From assembly GCF_904063055.1 (NCBI RefSeq), contig NZ_CAJFCN010000019.1, forward strand, positions 1-64,000: a DNA stretch of 64,000 nucleotides, in the 5' to 3' direction. Of this stretch, positions 1 through 8,483 are shown piece after piece. This DNA is from Pseudomonas paracarnis. GTDB taxonomy: Bacteria > Pseudomonadota > Gammaproteobacteria > Pseudomonadales > Pseudomonadaceae. The translations under genes and the position numbers were made by a program. Each line of letters begins with the position of its first letter. Position 1 is the stretch's first letter. The notes under the pieces were generated by a model, which saw only the letters and a program-made list of their open reading frames with translations, had not been told where the DNA came from and made no database searches.

Positions 1-157
1 TGGTCGAGAACAATAGCTCACGAGAATACTGCCGTTGCCGGTGTTCTTCGAAAACCTGATCAATCCACTCGGGGGCAATAGCCTGCTGCAGCGCCAGTTT
101 GGCCATGACACTGGCAGGTGCTTTTTTTTCGAAACGCGCTAGAACTTCCGCCCACAT
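1..157 (-). CDS. IS4-family transposase, N-terminal fragment at window edge
   Basis: Reading the minus strand from the ATG at 157 gives an open 52-residue N-terminus beginning MWAEVLARFEKKAPASVMAK that runs off the left edge. This start, followed by an alpha-helical region with a PEWID segment, is the typical beginning of pseudomonad IS4-family transposases (DDE enzymes that move an insertion sequence by cut and paste). Only the N-terminal DNA-binding part would be visible, so the catalytic residues cannot be checked and it is unknown whether the copy is intact. A hairpin (169-189) and dispersed repeats lie just upstream of the start. Confidence 0.75.
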   Translation of the reverse strand, partial: MWAEVLARFEKKAPASVMAKLALQQAIAPEWIDQVFEEHRQRQYSRELLFST

Positions 158-168
158 CGTTTAGGTAC

Positions 169-189
169 CCCCTGAATGAATTTCAGGGG
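169..189. repeat. Hairpin upstream of the IS4 transposase
   Basis: CCCCTGAA at 169-176 and TTCAGGGG at 182-189 form a perfect 8-bp stem with a 5-nt loop, 12 bp upstream of the transposase start. It could be part of the IS end or a hairpin limiting readthrough into the transposase gene. The exact IS boundary cannot be placed from one copy. Confidence 0.5.
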
Positions 190-236
190 ATTTTACAGAA
201 GACCTTGAAAGGGCTGGCTGTAAAAGCGGAACCCTA

Positions 237-403
237 AGTAGCCGTTACCGCAGGAATGGATATGTACTGGGTATTACGGCGTCGACTGTGAGGCCGTCTT
301 CGCAGGCAAGCCAGCTCCCACAGTTGGATCGTGGGGTGTCAGGTAGATAGCCGTCGCCTGGCAGGCCGCCATCGCAGGCGAGCCAGCTCCCACAGTTGGA
401 TCG
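237..403. repeat. Dispersed intergenic repeat with two REP-like units
   Basis: Positions 237-346 closely resemble 39163-39279 elsewhere in the window: both start with GCCGTTACCGCAGGAATG, contain the unit CGCAGGCAAGCCAGCTCCCA followed by CAGTTGGAT, and end with GGTAGAT. Within this copy the 40-bp REP-like unit occurs twice as a direct repeat, at 292-331 and 364-403. The region between the transposase and the AroE-like gene contains nothing else recognisable. Confidence 0.7.
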
Positions 404-445
404 CGTGCGCGTCAGTTAGGTCACCGAATGGTTGTGCGTAAGGCT

Positions 446-1264
446 TTAGCTGCGGGCGAAGGCCACCGCTGCCTCGAACTGCTCCTGCGTAGGCCGCACA
501 CCGGTATAAAGCACAAACTGCTCCAACGCCTGGATAGCGATCACTTCCAGCCCGGTAATCACCCGCTTGCCCTGGGCACGGCCACGCACGATCAACGGCG
601 TTTCCGCTGGGATCGCCACCACATCGAAGACCGTCTCGGCCTGATCGATTGCCTCGGCGTCAAACGCCAACGCATCCGCTTCCGCACCGCCGGTCATGCC
701 AATGGGCGTCACGTTGATCAGCATCTGTGGCCGCAGGCTGCCCAGATCCGCCTGCCACGCGTACCCCAGGTTCCTGGCCAATGCCTGGCCCGCCACCTCA
801 TTACGTGCCACGATCACGCCATTGGCGTACCCCCCGTCACGCAAGGCACTGGCGACCGCCTTGGCCATGCCGCCGCTGCCGCGCAGGGCGAAGCTGGAGT
901 CCTTGGGTACCGCGTGTTTTTTCAGCAGTTGCTCGATGGCGATGTAGTCGGTGTTGTAAGCCTTGAGGTGGCCGTTGGTGTTGACGATGGTGTTCAGGGA
1001 GTCGATGGCTTGAACCGAATCGTCGAGTTCGTCCACCAAGGCAATGGCAGCCTCCTTGAACGGCATGGACACCCCGCAACCGCGCACACCCAGGGCGCGG
1101 ATACCGCCGATCGCGCCGGGCAGGTCCTGGCTGCTGAAGGCTTTATAGTAAAAATTCAGACCCAGTTGTTCATACAGGTGGTTATGAAAACGCAGGCCAA
1201 AGTTCCCAGGGCGCGCCGACAGTGACATGCACAGTTGGGTGTCCTTGTTGGGGTGCATCTGCAT
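446..1264 (-). CDS. Shikimate 5-dehydrogenase-like protein (AroE/YdiB superfamily)
   Basis: A 272-residue NAD(P)-dependent dehydrogenase of the AroE superfamily. Visible are the N-terminal substrate domain with the catalytic lysine in SMPFKEAA (about K70), the partner aspartate in NTDY (about D106), a glycine-rich nucleotide loop RGSGGMA (about 128-134) and the C-terminal helix ending in QEQFEAAVAF. Differences from canonical AroE: the usual shikimate-binding Ser-x-Ser near the N-terminus is replaced by SARPGNFG, and the NVTxP motif is GVSMP. It is therefore probably an AroE-like paralog (YdiB or quinate/shikimate type) rather than the housekeeping enzyme; the substrate is not certain. The start is fixed by AAGGAG 6 nt before the ATG. 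It appears to be monocistronic. Confidence 0.8.
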   Translation of the reverse strand: MQMHPNKDTQLCMSLSARPGNFGLRFHNHLYEQLGLNFYYKAFSSQDLPGAIGGIRALGVRGCGVSMPFKEAAIALVDELDDSVQAIDSLNTIVNTNGHLKAYNTDYIAIEQLLKKHAVPKDSSFALRGSGGMAKAVASALRDGGYANGVIVARNEVAGQALARNLGYAWQADLGSLRPQMLINVTPIGMTGGAEADALAFDAEAIDQAETVFDVVAIPAETPLIVRGRAQGKRVITGLEVIAIQALEQFVLYTGVRPTQEQFEAAVAFARS

Positions 1265-1429
1265 GGATAACTCCTTGAAGTAAGCAAATCGGTACAGACC
1301 TTACACAACCTTTACTCACTGGCCGTGCTGTTTTCTCGAAATACGTTGTCTTAAAAGTATCCCCGCGACAATCCTTGAGTCTATTGATTGCAGACCACAA
1401 GCGCAGGGGCTAATTGAGGAATGACCATC

Positions 1430-1795
1430 ATGCGTAAACTTCCCAGGATCGCCTTGCTTATCGGCGCACTCGCAATGGCCGGCCAAGCTTCCGCCCACGG
1501 TGGTGGTTGGGGTGGCCCGGCCGTGTTCGGTGCGCTTGTCGGCGCAGCGGTAGTCGGCTCTGTGGTTGCCAGCCAGCCGCGTGAGGTGTACGTGCAACAA
1601 CCGGTGTATGTGCAGCCGCAGCCGGTGTATGCCGCGCCGCCGCCGGTCTACTACGCGCCACCGCCACCAGTGTATGTGCAACAGCAGGTTTACTACCGCC
1701 CGGCGCCCGTCTATTACGGCCCACCGCGCGGTTATTATGGGCCACCTCGCGGCTACTACGGCCCGCCCCACGGCTACTACCGCCATGGTTGGTAA
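1430..1795 (+). CDS. Small secreted Tyr/Pro-rich repeat protein
   Basis: A 121-residue protein with a signal peptide (MRKLPRIALLIGALAMAGQA, cleavage after ASA), a short glycine-rich stretch, one hydrophobic segment (AVFGALVGAAVVGSVVA) and then a low-complexity tail built on PVYV/PVYY and three YYGPP(R/H)G units. No enzymatic motif. The hydrophobic segment looks like a small glycine-zipper-type envelope anchor, and the tail resembles uncharacterised Pro/Tyr-rich envelope proteins of pseudomonads. Two in-frame ATGs are possible (1421 and 1430); GAGGA ends at 1420, so only the second has normal spacing (9 nt). A rho-independent terminator follows at 1819. Function unknown. Confidence 0.75.
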   Translation: MRKLPRIALLIGALAMAGQASAHGGGWGGPAVFGALVGAAVVGSVVASQPREVYVQQPVYVQPQPVYAAPPPVYYAPPPPVYVQQQVYYRPAPVYYGPPRGYYGPPRGYYGPPHGYYRHGW

Positions 1796-1818
1796 GTTTT
1801 AATCCATTGACAGACACA

Positions 1819-1847
1819 GGCCTCGCCCACACGCGGGGCCTTTTTTT
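1819..1847 (+). terminator. Rho-independent terminator after the Tyr/Pro-rich gene
   Basis: GGCCTCGC (1819-1826) pairs with GCGGGGCC (1833-1840), with one G-U pair, followed by seven T residues at 1841-1847. Confidence 0.85.
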
Positions 1848-2028
1848 GCCTGAAAAGTCCGGATTTATCCTGCCGATGTCGCTGTGAGAACAACGCACGA
1901 GCGCCAATCCCACATCATGAGCGTCGAATATCCTCTTGATCGATGGCGGGCTGCGCTGTCATGTTTGCGTCACAAAACAGTCGCACTATCGACCCAGTCC
2001 AGCCAATAACAATTAAGGACGATTGACC

Positions 2029-2223
2029 ATGCCCACGCAAAACCCGCACCGCACCGCCGGCCTGTGCACCTCCAGCAAGGTCTATAACGCTTTGACTGAA
2101 CTCAAGCACCTTGAAGGCCATCGCAGCGCCAAGTTCCTGGCATTGCTGGCCGAAAACCTGGTGCGCAAGGGCCTGCTCAGTGAGCACGAAGTGGTGAACA
2201 TGCTCGACCAGGTGGTGGATTAA
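2029..2223 (+). CDS. Small hypothetical protein, 64 aa
   Basis: A 64-residue soluble, largely helical protein with no signal peptide. The first half is polar (RTAGLCTSSKVYNALTELKH) and the second amphipathic (FLALLAENLVRKGLLSEHEV), ending in MLDQVVD, reminiscent of a small helical dimer or adaptor. AAGGA at 2015-2019 sits 9 nt before the ATG, and an upstream in-frame TTG at 2023 has no such support. I do not recognise the family. It is followed by a second small gene in the same direction. Confidence 0.65.
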   Translation: MPTQNPHRTAGLCTSSKVYNALTELKHLEGHRSAKFLALLAENLVRKGLLSEHEVVNMLDQVVD

Positions 2224-2314
2224 CGCCTGGCATTGATGTCGACTATCGAGCCAGGTGATTTTTCCCAAGCACCGGCAAACCGTAAGGTGACCTCCATAAC
2301 GTTTGGAGGTACTT

Positions 2315-2497
2315 ATGCCCACTGTTCAAATCATGTCTGTCATCGGTAGCGCCGTCCCCGCCCCTCTGCGCAAACTGGGCTTGCTCGCCTGCTGGTATGT
2401 GGTGCGCGATGGCGAGCCGATCAGCGGCCCGCTCACTTCGTTATCGGATGCCGAAACACAACGCCGAATGGCAACCGACTTCAGGCTAGAAGCCTGA
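2315..2497 (+). CDS. Small hypothetical protein, 60 aa
   Basis: A 60-residue protein starting MPTVQIMSVIGSAVPAPLRK, with a central segment WYVVRDGEPISGPLTSLSDA that reads like a small beta-strand/turn module, then a polar C-terminus. GGAGG at 2305-2309 lies 5 nt before the ATG, a strong ribosome binding site that supports translation. Its 3' end is only 3 bp from the stop of the oppositely oriented permease gene. Family not recognised. Confidence 0.6.
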   Translation: MPTVQIMSVIGSAVPAPLRKLGLLACWYVVRDGEPISGPLTSLSDAETQRRMATDFRLEA

Positions 2498-2500
2498 ACG

Positions 2501-3568
2501 CTATGGCAGCGGCAACTTGACCCGCGGCTTGGTTTCGACGAACAACGCCCAGCACGACATGAACAACGCCGCCACCAGCGGCCCGATGACAAAGCCGTTA
2601 AGGCCGAACACCGACAGGCCACCCAAGGTCGAGATCAGGATCAGGTAGTCCGGCATCTTGGTGTCCTTGCCCACCAGGATCGGGCGCAGTACGTTGTCCA
2701 CCAGGCCAATCACGAACACCCCGAACAGCCCCAGCACCACGCCCTGCCAGATCGAACCGCTCAACAGGAAGTAAACCGCCACCGGCCCCCAGACCAGCCC
2801 GGCACCCACCGCTGGCAATAGCGACAGGAACGCCATCAGCACGGCCCAGAGCAAGGCACTGGGGATGTCCAGGAACCAGAAGATCAAACCTCCCAGCGCA
2901 CCTTGGGTCACAGCCACCAGCACGTTGCCCTTGACCGTGGCGCGCACCACGCGGTTGAACTTGAGCTGCAGGCGACGCTTTTGCGGCTCGGCCAACGGTA
3001 CGGCTGTGCGCACTTTGCGTACCAGTTCCGGGCCATCGCGCAGCAGGAAAAACAGCAGGTACAGCATGATGAAAAAGCTCACCAGGAAATCAAACGTCCC
3101 CTGGCCGAAGCTGAACGCCTGGGAGGCAAAGAACTGACTGCCCTGCATCGCGCCCTTGACGACCTTTTCCCGCAGCCCTTCGAGGTTGCCCATGCCAAAA
3201 CGGTCGAGCAACTGCTGGAAATACGGTGGTAGGACGTTCTTGAATTGCTCGATATAACCCGCTACGTCGAGTTTGCCGCTCTCGATGTTTTTGTAGAGCG
3301 TGGCCCCCTCTTGCACCAGCAAAGCACTGGTGATGATCACCGGCAGAATCGCGATCACCAGGCACACCATCAAGGTGGTCAGGGAGGTCAGGTTGCGGTT
3401 CCAGCTAAAACGCTGCTGCAGGCGGCGCTGCATCGGCGCAAAGATAATGCCCAGGATCACGGCCCAGAACACCGCGCCGTAGAACGGCAGCAATATCCAG
3501 ATAAAAGCCACGGTGACCAAGGCCAGTAGCAGCAACAGGGTTTTGAATTGCAGGTTGGTTTGATTCAT
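2501..3568 (-). CDS. AI-2E/PerM family inner-membrane permease
   Basis: A 355-residue polytopic membrane protein of the AI-2E transporter (PerM/TqsA-like) family. About seven to eight hydrophobic helices are visible: a pair near the N-terminus (LLLLLALVTVAFIWILLPF; FWAVILGIIFAP), one after MVCLVIAILP, a central soluble region with FKNVLPPYFQQLL, then the C-terminal bundle with FLSLLPAVGAGLVWGPVA and the family motif GLVDNVLRPILVG near residue 290. The family exports small solutes, and in some members the AI-2 signal or Na+/H+; the substrate here cannot be deduced. A minus-strand terminator-like hairpin lies just upstream of the start (3585-3610), which is unusual. Confidence 0.85.
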   Translation of the reverse strand: MNQTNLQFKTLLLLLALVTVAFIWILLPFYGAVFWAVILGIIFAPMQRRLQQRFSWNRNLTSLTTLMVCLVIAILPVIITSALLVQEGATLYKNIESGKLDVAGYIEQFKNVLPPYFQQLLDRFGMGNLEGLREKVVKGAMQGSQFFASQAFSFGQGTFDFLVSFFIMLYLLFFLLRDGPELVRKVRTAVPLAEPQKRRLQLKFNRVVRATVKGNVLVAVTQGALGGLIFWFLDIPSALLWAVLMAFLSLLPAVGAGLVWGPVAVYFLLSGSIWQGVVLGLFGVFVIGLVDNVLRPILVGKDTKMPDYLILISTLGGLSVFGLNGFVIGPLVAALFMSCWALFVETKPRVKLPLP

Positions 3569-3584
3569 GTCCGGTCCATGTCAG

Positions 3585-3610
3585 AAAAACAGGGCCGATG
3601 GCGGCCCTGT
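3585..3610 (-). terminator. Terminator-like hairpin immediately upstream of the permease start
   Basis: On the minus strand ACAGGGCC (3610-3603) pairs perfectly with GGCCCTGT (3596-3589) around a 6-nt loop, and the transcript then reads into a short T run. It points toward the permease gene, and its T run ends only about 16 bp before the start codon at 3568. It would be an attenuator in the permease leader or the 3' end of a short upstream RNA. Confidence 0.6.
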
Positions 3611-3739
3611 TGCTTAGTCCGCAGCCAAACGTGGGAGTGCCCTTGTTTATCGAACAAGCATAGATCGCCATGTGTAGACGTGGATCAATGAACGGCGCCC
3701 GGCCCTGCACTACCCTCGCGCCTTTTGCGACCTACAGCC

Positions 3740-5053
3740 ATGCCCTCGATGATTGCCCCCGAGCTGCTCGCCCCTGCCGGCACCCTGAAAAACATGCGCT
3801 ACGCCTTCGCCTACGGTGCCGACGCGGTCTATGCCGGCCAGCCGCGCTACAGCCTGCGGGTGCGCAACAACGAGTTCGACCACGCCAACCTGGCCCTCGG
3901 CATCCACGAAGCCCATGACCAGGGCAAGCGTTTCTACGTGGTGGTGAACATTGCGCCCCACAACGCCAAGCTCAAGACCTTCCTCAAGGACCTGGCGCCG
4001 GTGATCGCCATGGGCCCGGATGCGCTGATCATGTCCGACCCGGGGTTGATCATGCTGGTGCGCCAGCACTTCCCGCAAATGCCGATCCACCTGTCGGTAC
4101 AGGCCAATACGGTGAACTGGGCCAGCGTGGCGTTCTGGCAGCAACAAGGCATTTGCAGGGTGATTCTGTCGCGGGAGCTGTCCCTGGAAGAGATCGGCGA
4201 AATCCGCCAGCAAGTGCCGGCGATGGAGTTGGAGGTGTTTGTACATGGCGCCTTGTGCATGGCCTATTCCGGGCGGTGCCTGCTGTCGGGCTACATGAAC
4301 AAGCGCGATGCCAACCAGGGCACCTGCACCAATGCCTGCCGCTGGAAATACCAGGCCACGCCGGCAGTGGAGAATGCCACTGGCGATATCGTCCATGAAT
4401 ATCAACCCACATTAGGGATCGGCACGCCCACCGATCAGGTGTTCCTGTTACAGGAAGCCAATCGCCCCGATGACTCCATGCCCGCCTTCGAAGACGAACA
4501 CGGCACCTACATCATGAACGCCAAGGACCTGCGGGCCGTGCAGCATGTGGAACGCCTGGCACAGATGGGCGTGCATTCGTTGAAGATCGAAGGCCGCACC
4601 AAGTCCCATTTTTACTGCGCGCGCACCACCCAGGTCTACCGCCAGGCCATCGATGACGCAGTGGCCGGGCGTGCATTTGACCGCGGCTTGATGACCAACC
4701 TCGAGTCCCTGGCCCAGCGTGGCTACACCGAAGGTTTCCTGCGCCGCCACGTGCACGATGAATACCAGAACTACCAGAACGGCAGCTCGGTTTCCGAGCG
4801 CCAGCAGTTTGTCGGGGAGCTGACCGGCGAGCGCCGTGGCGCGTTGGCCGAGGTGAAGGTCAAGAACCGCTTTGCGCTGGGCGACCACCTGGAGTTGATG
4901 ACGCCCGCGGGCAATTTTCATTTTGACTTGCCGAGCCTGCATAACGCCAAGGGCGAAAGCATTGAGGTGGCGCCGGGGGACGGGCATACGGTGTATGTGC
5001 CGATTCCGGCGCAGATGGACCTGCGCTTTGGCCTGCTGATGCGCGACGTTTAA
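3740..5053 (+). CDS. trhP: TrhP (YegQ), peptidase U32-family tRNA hydroxylation protein
   Basis: A 437-residue U32-family protein very close to E. coli YegQ/TrhP, which is needed for prephenate-dependent 5-hydroxylation of the wobble uridine (ho5U) in tRNA. Seen in the sequence: the N-terminal PELLAPAGTLKNMRYAFAYG, AVYAGQPRYSLRVRNNEF, the U32 signature region ELEVFVHGALCMAYSGRCLL, and the cysteines of GYMNKRDANQGTCTNACRW. These cysteines match those proposed to bind an iron-sulfur cluster in this family. Length is normal. The start could be the ATG at 3740 or 3749; no strong ribosome binding site separates them. It stands alone, transcribed away from the permease gene. Confidence 0.92.
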   Translation: MPSMIAPELLAPAGTLKNMRYAFAYGADAVYAGQPRYSLRVRNNEFDHANLALGIHEAHDQGKRFYVVVNIAPHNAKLKTFLKDLAPVIAMGPDALIMSDPGLIMLVRQHFPQMPIHLSVQANTVNWASVAFWQQQGICRVILSRELSLEEIGEIRQQVPAMELEVFVHGALCMAYSGRCLLSGYMNKRDANQGTCTNACRWKYQATPAVENATGDIVHEYQPTLGIGTPTDQVFLLQEANRPDDSMPAFEDEHGTYIMNAKDLRAVQHVERLAQMGVHSLKIEGRTKSHFYCARTTQVYRQAIDDAVAGRAFDRGLMTNLESLAQRGYTEGFLRRHVHDEYQNYQNGSSVSERQQFVGELTGERRGALAEVKVKNRFALGDHLELMTPAGNFHFDLPSLHNAKGESIEVAPGDGHTVYVPIPAQMDLRFGLLMRDV

Positions 5054-5075
5054 ACCCTGCCATGGGTTGAATGGA

Positions 5076-6755
5076 TCAGATCCTGAACTGGCCCACCAAC
5101 TGCCCGAGGCGCTGGCCCAGGTCGGCCAGACTGCGAGACGTCTGAGCGCCCAGTTGGGTTTCGTCCGCCACGCTGTCCACCGCTACCGCAATCTGATGCA
5201 CGCTGCGGTTGATCTCTTCCGCCACGGCGGTCTGCTCTTCCGCGGCGCTGGCGATCTGGGCGTTCATTGAGTTGATGGTGCCAATCAGTTGCGCCATGGT
5301 GTCCAGGGACGCGCCGGCCTGGTTGGCCTGGGCCGAAGTGCCGTCGCCGGCATCGCTGGAGCGGCGCATAGCGTCCACGGCCGCCTCGGTGCCTTTTTGC
5401 AGGCGATCGATCATGCCCTGGATTTCCTGGGTGCTGGTTTGGGTGCGACTGGCCAGGGCGCGCACTTCATCGGCGACTACGGCAAAGCCACGCCCAGCCT
5501 CCCCGGCCCGTGCGGCCTCGATGGCAGCGTTGAGCGCCAGCAGGTTGGTTTGCTCGGCGATGGAGCGGATCACGCCGAGCACACTGACGATTGACGATAC
5601 GTCCTGCTGCAGGCTGTCCAGGGACACGCCGCTGCTGCGGATGTCGTTCACCAGCGCATGGATCTGCGCGATGCTGCCGTCTACCACACGTTTGGCGGCC
5701 TGGCCTTCGGCGTCGGTCTGCTGCGCAGCGACGGCGGCGCCTTGGGCACTGCGTGCCACTTCGTGCGCCGCCGAAGACATCTGGTTGATCGCAGTGGCCA
5801 CCTGGTCGGTCTCGTGGCGCTGGCGTTCCATGGCCTGTTCGGAACGCTGGGCCTGGTCGGACACCTGGCTCACCAGCCCGGTGAGTTGGGCGGTCATGTC
5901 GGTGATCTGGCGCACCAGGCCGTGGATTTTATCGACAAAGCGGTTGAATGCACCGGCCAGGTCGCCGAGTTCATCCTGGCTGGTAATGGCCAGGCGGCGG
6001 GTCAGGTCACCTTCACCCGCGGCGATGTCATCGAGGTTGGCTTTCATCAGGTGCAGCGGGCGCAGGATGGTATTGGCCAGCAGCATGCCCACGGCGGCGA
6101 TCACCAGCAACACCACCACGGCCACGCCGAGGATGCTCAACAGCACGCCTTGCATGCGCTTCTCGACTTTTGCCTGCACCACCGCCACTTGGGCGTCGAT
6201 GCCATCGAGGTTCACCGAGGTGCCGATCACCATGTCCCACTTGGGCAGGTACTCGGTATAGCCGAGCTTGGGCACCAGTTCGGTCTGGCCGGGCTGGGTC
6301 GAGCTGTATTGCAGGTAGTGGCTGCCGTCCTTGCCGACCTTGACCAGGTCGCGGTTGACGTAGACGCCGTTGGGGTCGCGGTTGTCCTTGAAGCTTTTGC
6401 CTACGCCGTCCGGGCTGTTGCCCTTGAACAGGCGGATGGTCTCGGAGTCGTAGCCGAAGAAATAGCCGTCTTTGCCGTAGCTGGTATTGGACAGCAACTT
6501 GACCACCTGCGCCCGCGCCGCGCTGTCGCCGGGGGCTGCCGCGTCGTAGAGCGGCTTGATGGTGGTCATAGCCACCTCGACATAACCTTGCAGGGTGGCC
6601 TTGGCGTCGTTGAGCAGGCGCTGACGGGTTTCATCCACCTCGTTGCGGGCCTGGCCCTGCAGAATCCACACGGTGGTCAGGCTGATGACCACGGCAAACA
6701 ACAACACCGGCACGACAGCAAGGGCCAGGACTTTGGCCTTCAAACTCAGACGCAT
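5076..6755 (-). CDS. ctpM: Methyl-accepting chemotaxis protein, CtpM-like (sCache sensor)
   Basis: A 559-residue chemoreceptor. TM1 spans about residues 8-32, followed by a periplasmic single-Cache domain (about 35-190, with [12 protein letters not shown] and [18 protein letters not shown]), TM2 about 205-228, a HAMP region ([20 protein letters not shown]) and a long coiled-coil signalling domain with the conserved tip [20 protein letters not shown]. In P. aeruginosa the receptor in this position (PA2652, CtpM) senses malate; the shared neighbours (antiporter, tlpQ, bqsSRQP) support orthology, but ligand identity is inferred. It ends convergently with trhP. A sigma-28-like promoter lies at 6790-6816, suggesting flagellar-class control. 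Confidence 0.85.
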   Translation of the reverse strand: MRLSLKAKVLALAVVPVLLFAVVISLTTVWILQGQARNEVDETRQRLLNDAKATLQGYVEVAMTTIKPLYDAAAPGDSAARAQVVKLLSNTSYGKDGYFFGYDSETIRLFKGNSPDGVGKSFKDNRDPNGVYVNRDLVKVGKDGSHYLQYSSTQPGQTELVPKLGYTEYLPKWDMVIGTSVNLDGIDAQVAVVQAKVEKRMQGVLLSILGVAVVVLLVIAAVGMLLANTILRPLHLMKANLDDIAAGEGDLTRRLAITSQDELGDLAGAFNRFVDKIHGLVRQITDMTAQLTGLVSQVSDQAQRSEQAMERQRHETDQVATAINQMSSAAHEVARSAQGAAVAAQQTDAEGQAAKRVVDGSIAQIHALVNDIRSSGVSLDSLQQDVSSIVSVLGVIRSIAEQTNLLALNAAIEAARAGEAGRGFAVVADEVRALASRTQTSTQEIQGMIDRLQKGTEAAVDAMRRSSDAGDGTSAQANQAGASLDTMAQLIGTINSMNAQIASAAEEQTAVAEEINRSVHQIAVAVDSVADETQLGAQTSRSLADLGQRLGQLVGQFRI

Positions 6756-6789
6756 GGCTTTTCTCTCTTGTTAGTGGCGACTTGAGAGG

Positions 6790-6816
6790 TTAACGGCCAT
6801 GTGAGCGATTACTGTA
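6790..6816 (-). promoter_or_regulatory. Sigma-28 (FliA)-type promoter for the ctpM-like gene
   Basis: On the minus strand TACA, 15 nt, GCCGTTAA: one mismatch in each half from the TAAA-N15-GCCGATAA consensus. It lies 35 bp upstream of the start codon at 6755. Confidence 0.6.
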
Positions 6817-6828
6817 GGCGCGAGCTTG

Positions 6829-6919
6829 TGTGGCCAGAGCTTGCTCCCGCTCGGGTGCGCAGCGCCCCCAAGCTTTTTGGGGCTGCTTCGCAGCCCAGCG
6901 GGAGCAATCTCTGGCCACA
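6829..6919. repeat. Long imperfect inverted repeat between the antiporter and ctpM-like genes
   Basis: A left arm at 6829-6851 (TGTGGCCAGAGCTTGCTCCC then GCT) matches the reverse complement of 6897-6919 with few mismatches. The loop itself contains GGGCTGCTTCGCAGCCC, a second perfect palindrome. The arms and core resemble pseudomonad REP/REPIN elements. It could act as a terminator for the upstream antiporter gene. Confidence 0.7.
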
Positions 6920-6934
6920 GGGGGCTCACTTGGA

Positions 6935-8257
6935 TCAGAGCGTCATCGCAGCCAGCCAGCCGAACGCCAGCAGCGGCAGGTTGTAGTGCAGGAAGGTCGG
7001 TACCACGGTGTCCCAGATATGGTGGTGCTGGCCGTCGATGTTCAGGCCGGAGGTGGGCCCGAGGGTGGAGTCCGAGGCGGGCGAACCGGCGTCGCCCAAG
7101 GCACCGGCGGTACCGACAATGCACACGATGGCCAGCGGGCTGAAGCCCAGTTGCACACACAGCGGCACGAAAATCGCCGCGAGGATCGGCACCGTGGAAA
7201 ACGACGAGCCGATGCCCATGGTCACCAACAACCCCACCAGCAGCATCAACAACGCGCCGACGCCCCGGCTATGGCCGATGAGCGCTGCCGAGGCCTGCAC
7301 CAGCGAGTTCACGTCACCGGTCGCCTTGAGCACTTCGGCAAAACCTGAGGACGCGATCATGATGAAGCCGATCATCGCCATCATCTTCATGCCTTCGGTG
7401 AACAGGTCATCGGTGTCGCGCCAGCGCACGATGCCCGACACCGAGAAGATCAGGAACCCGGCCAGGGCGCCGATGATCATCGAGTCCAGCCACAACTGGA
7501 TGATGAACGCCGAGGCAATCGCCAGGCCGGCCACCAGCAGGGTCAGCGGGTTGTACTGCACCGCCACTTGCTCGACACGCTCGATTTTCTTCAGGTCGTA
7601 CACACGCTTTTTGCGGTAGCTGATCAACACCGCCACCAGCAGGCCGACCACCATGCCCAGCGCCGGCAAGCCCATGGCGTGGGTGACATTGACCCCGCTG
7701 ATATCCACCCCGCTCTTGGCGACGTTGGCCAGCAGGATCTGATTGAGGAAGATATTGCCAAAGCCCACCGGCAGAAACATGTACGGGGTGATCAGGCCGA
7801 AGGTCATCACGCAGGCGATCAGGCGACGGTCCAGTTGCAGCTTGGTCAGCACATACAGCAGCGGCGGTACCAGCAGCGGAATAAACGCAATGTGGATCGG
7901 CAAGATGTTCTGCGAGGCAATCGCCACCACCCACAACAGGCCGATCAGCAGCCATTTGACGTGGTTGCCACCGCTGGCGTCCTGGCGGTCCACCAGCAGC
8001 AAGGCTTTGTCCGCCAGCGCATGGGCCAGCCCGGACTTGGCAATCGCCACGGCGAAAGCCCCGAGCAATGCGTAGGACAAGGCCACGGTTGCGCCGCCGC
8101 CCAGCCCGCCGTTGAAGGCCTTGAGCGTGGCCTCGATACCCAGGCCACCGGTCAAGCCGCCCACCAGGGCGCCGACGATAATGGCGATGACCACGTGCAC
8201 GCGGGACAGGCTGAGTACCAGCATGGTGCCGACCGCGGCGATGACTGCGTTAATCAT
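6935..8257 (-). CDS. Na+/H+ antiporter-family (NhaC-like) inner-membrane transporter
   Basis: A 440-residue polytopic transporter with about eleven hydrophobic segments, starting MINAVIAAVGTMLVLSLSRV. Conserved small-residue motifs include GGLGGGATVALSYALLGAFA near residue 70 and a C-terminal GTAGALGDAGSPASDSTLGP, typical of the Na+/H+ antiporter (IT superfamily) group to which PA2653 belongs. The substrate could be Na+/H+ or an organic anion; location next to a malate-type receptor hints at a C4-dicarboxylate-linked role, which is inference. The start at 8257 is preceded by GAGG with 5 nt spacing, while upstream in-frame codons lack a site. Confidence 0.8.
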   Translation of the reverse strand: MINAVIAAVGTMLVLSLSRVHVVIAIIVGALVGGLTGGLGIEATLKAFNGGLGGGATVALSYALLGAFAVAIAKSGLAHALADKALLLVDRQDASGGNHVKWLLIGLLWVVAIASQNILPIHIAFIPLLVPPLLYVLTKLQLDRRLIACVMTFGLITPYMFLPVGFGNIFLNQILLANVAKSGVDISGVNVTHAMGLPALGMVVGLLVAVLISYRKKRVYDLKKIERVEQVAVQYNPLTLLVAGLAIASAFIIQLWLDSMIIGALAGFLIFSVSGIVRWRDTDDLFTEGMKMMAMIGFIMIASSGFAEVLKATGDVNSLVQASAALIGHSRGVGALLMLLVGLLVTMGIGSSFSTVPILAAIFVPLCVQLGFSPLAIVCIVGTAGALGDAGSPASDSTLGPTSGLNIDGQHHHIWDTVVPTFLHYNLPLLAFGWLAAMTL

Positions 8258-8421
8258 GGTTACCTCAAGCAGAAACAAAAAAGACAGGCATGCCCGCGCG
8301 CGGCCCATGGGAACAGCTGCCGGCGTGCAAGCTTGAAAGAGGTCTTATTAGAGGGCGCGCACTTTGCAGGAGCTGGGCTGTCATGTCAAAAACTGTGGTG
8401 AGGCAAAGCCCTCTGCACGCA

Positions 8422-8448
8422 TAAAGAATTACAGGCGCTGGCCGATAC
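8422..8448 (+). promoter_or_regulatory. Sigma-28 (FliA)-type promoter for the tlpQ-like gene
   Basis: TAAA (8422-8425), 15 nt, GCCGATAC (8441-8448): one mismatch from TAAA-N15-GCCGATAA. It lies 35 bp upstream of the start codon at 8484. Confidence 0.75.
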
Positions 8449-8483
8449 GCTGTCTCTATGTGCTTTCAGGTAAGGATGTCCCG

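Noticed and set aside
1600-1790. Tandem repeat array resembling a CRISPR
   Set aside because: The repetition is codon-level (Tyr/Pro/Gly units in the small secreted protein), with no spacers.
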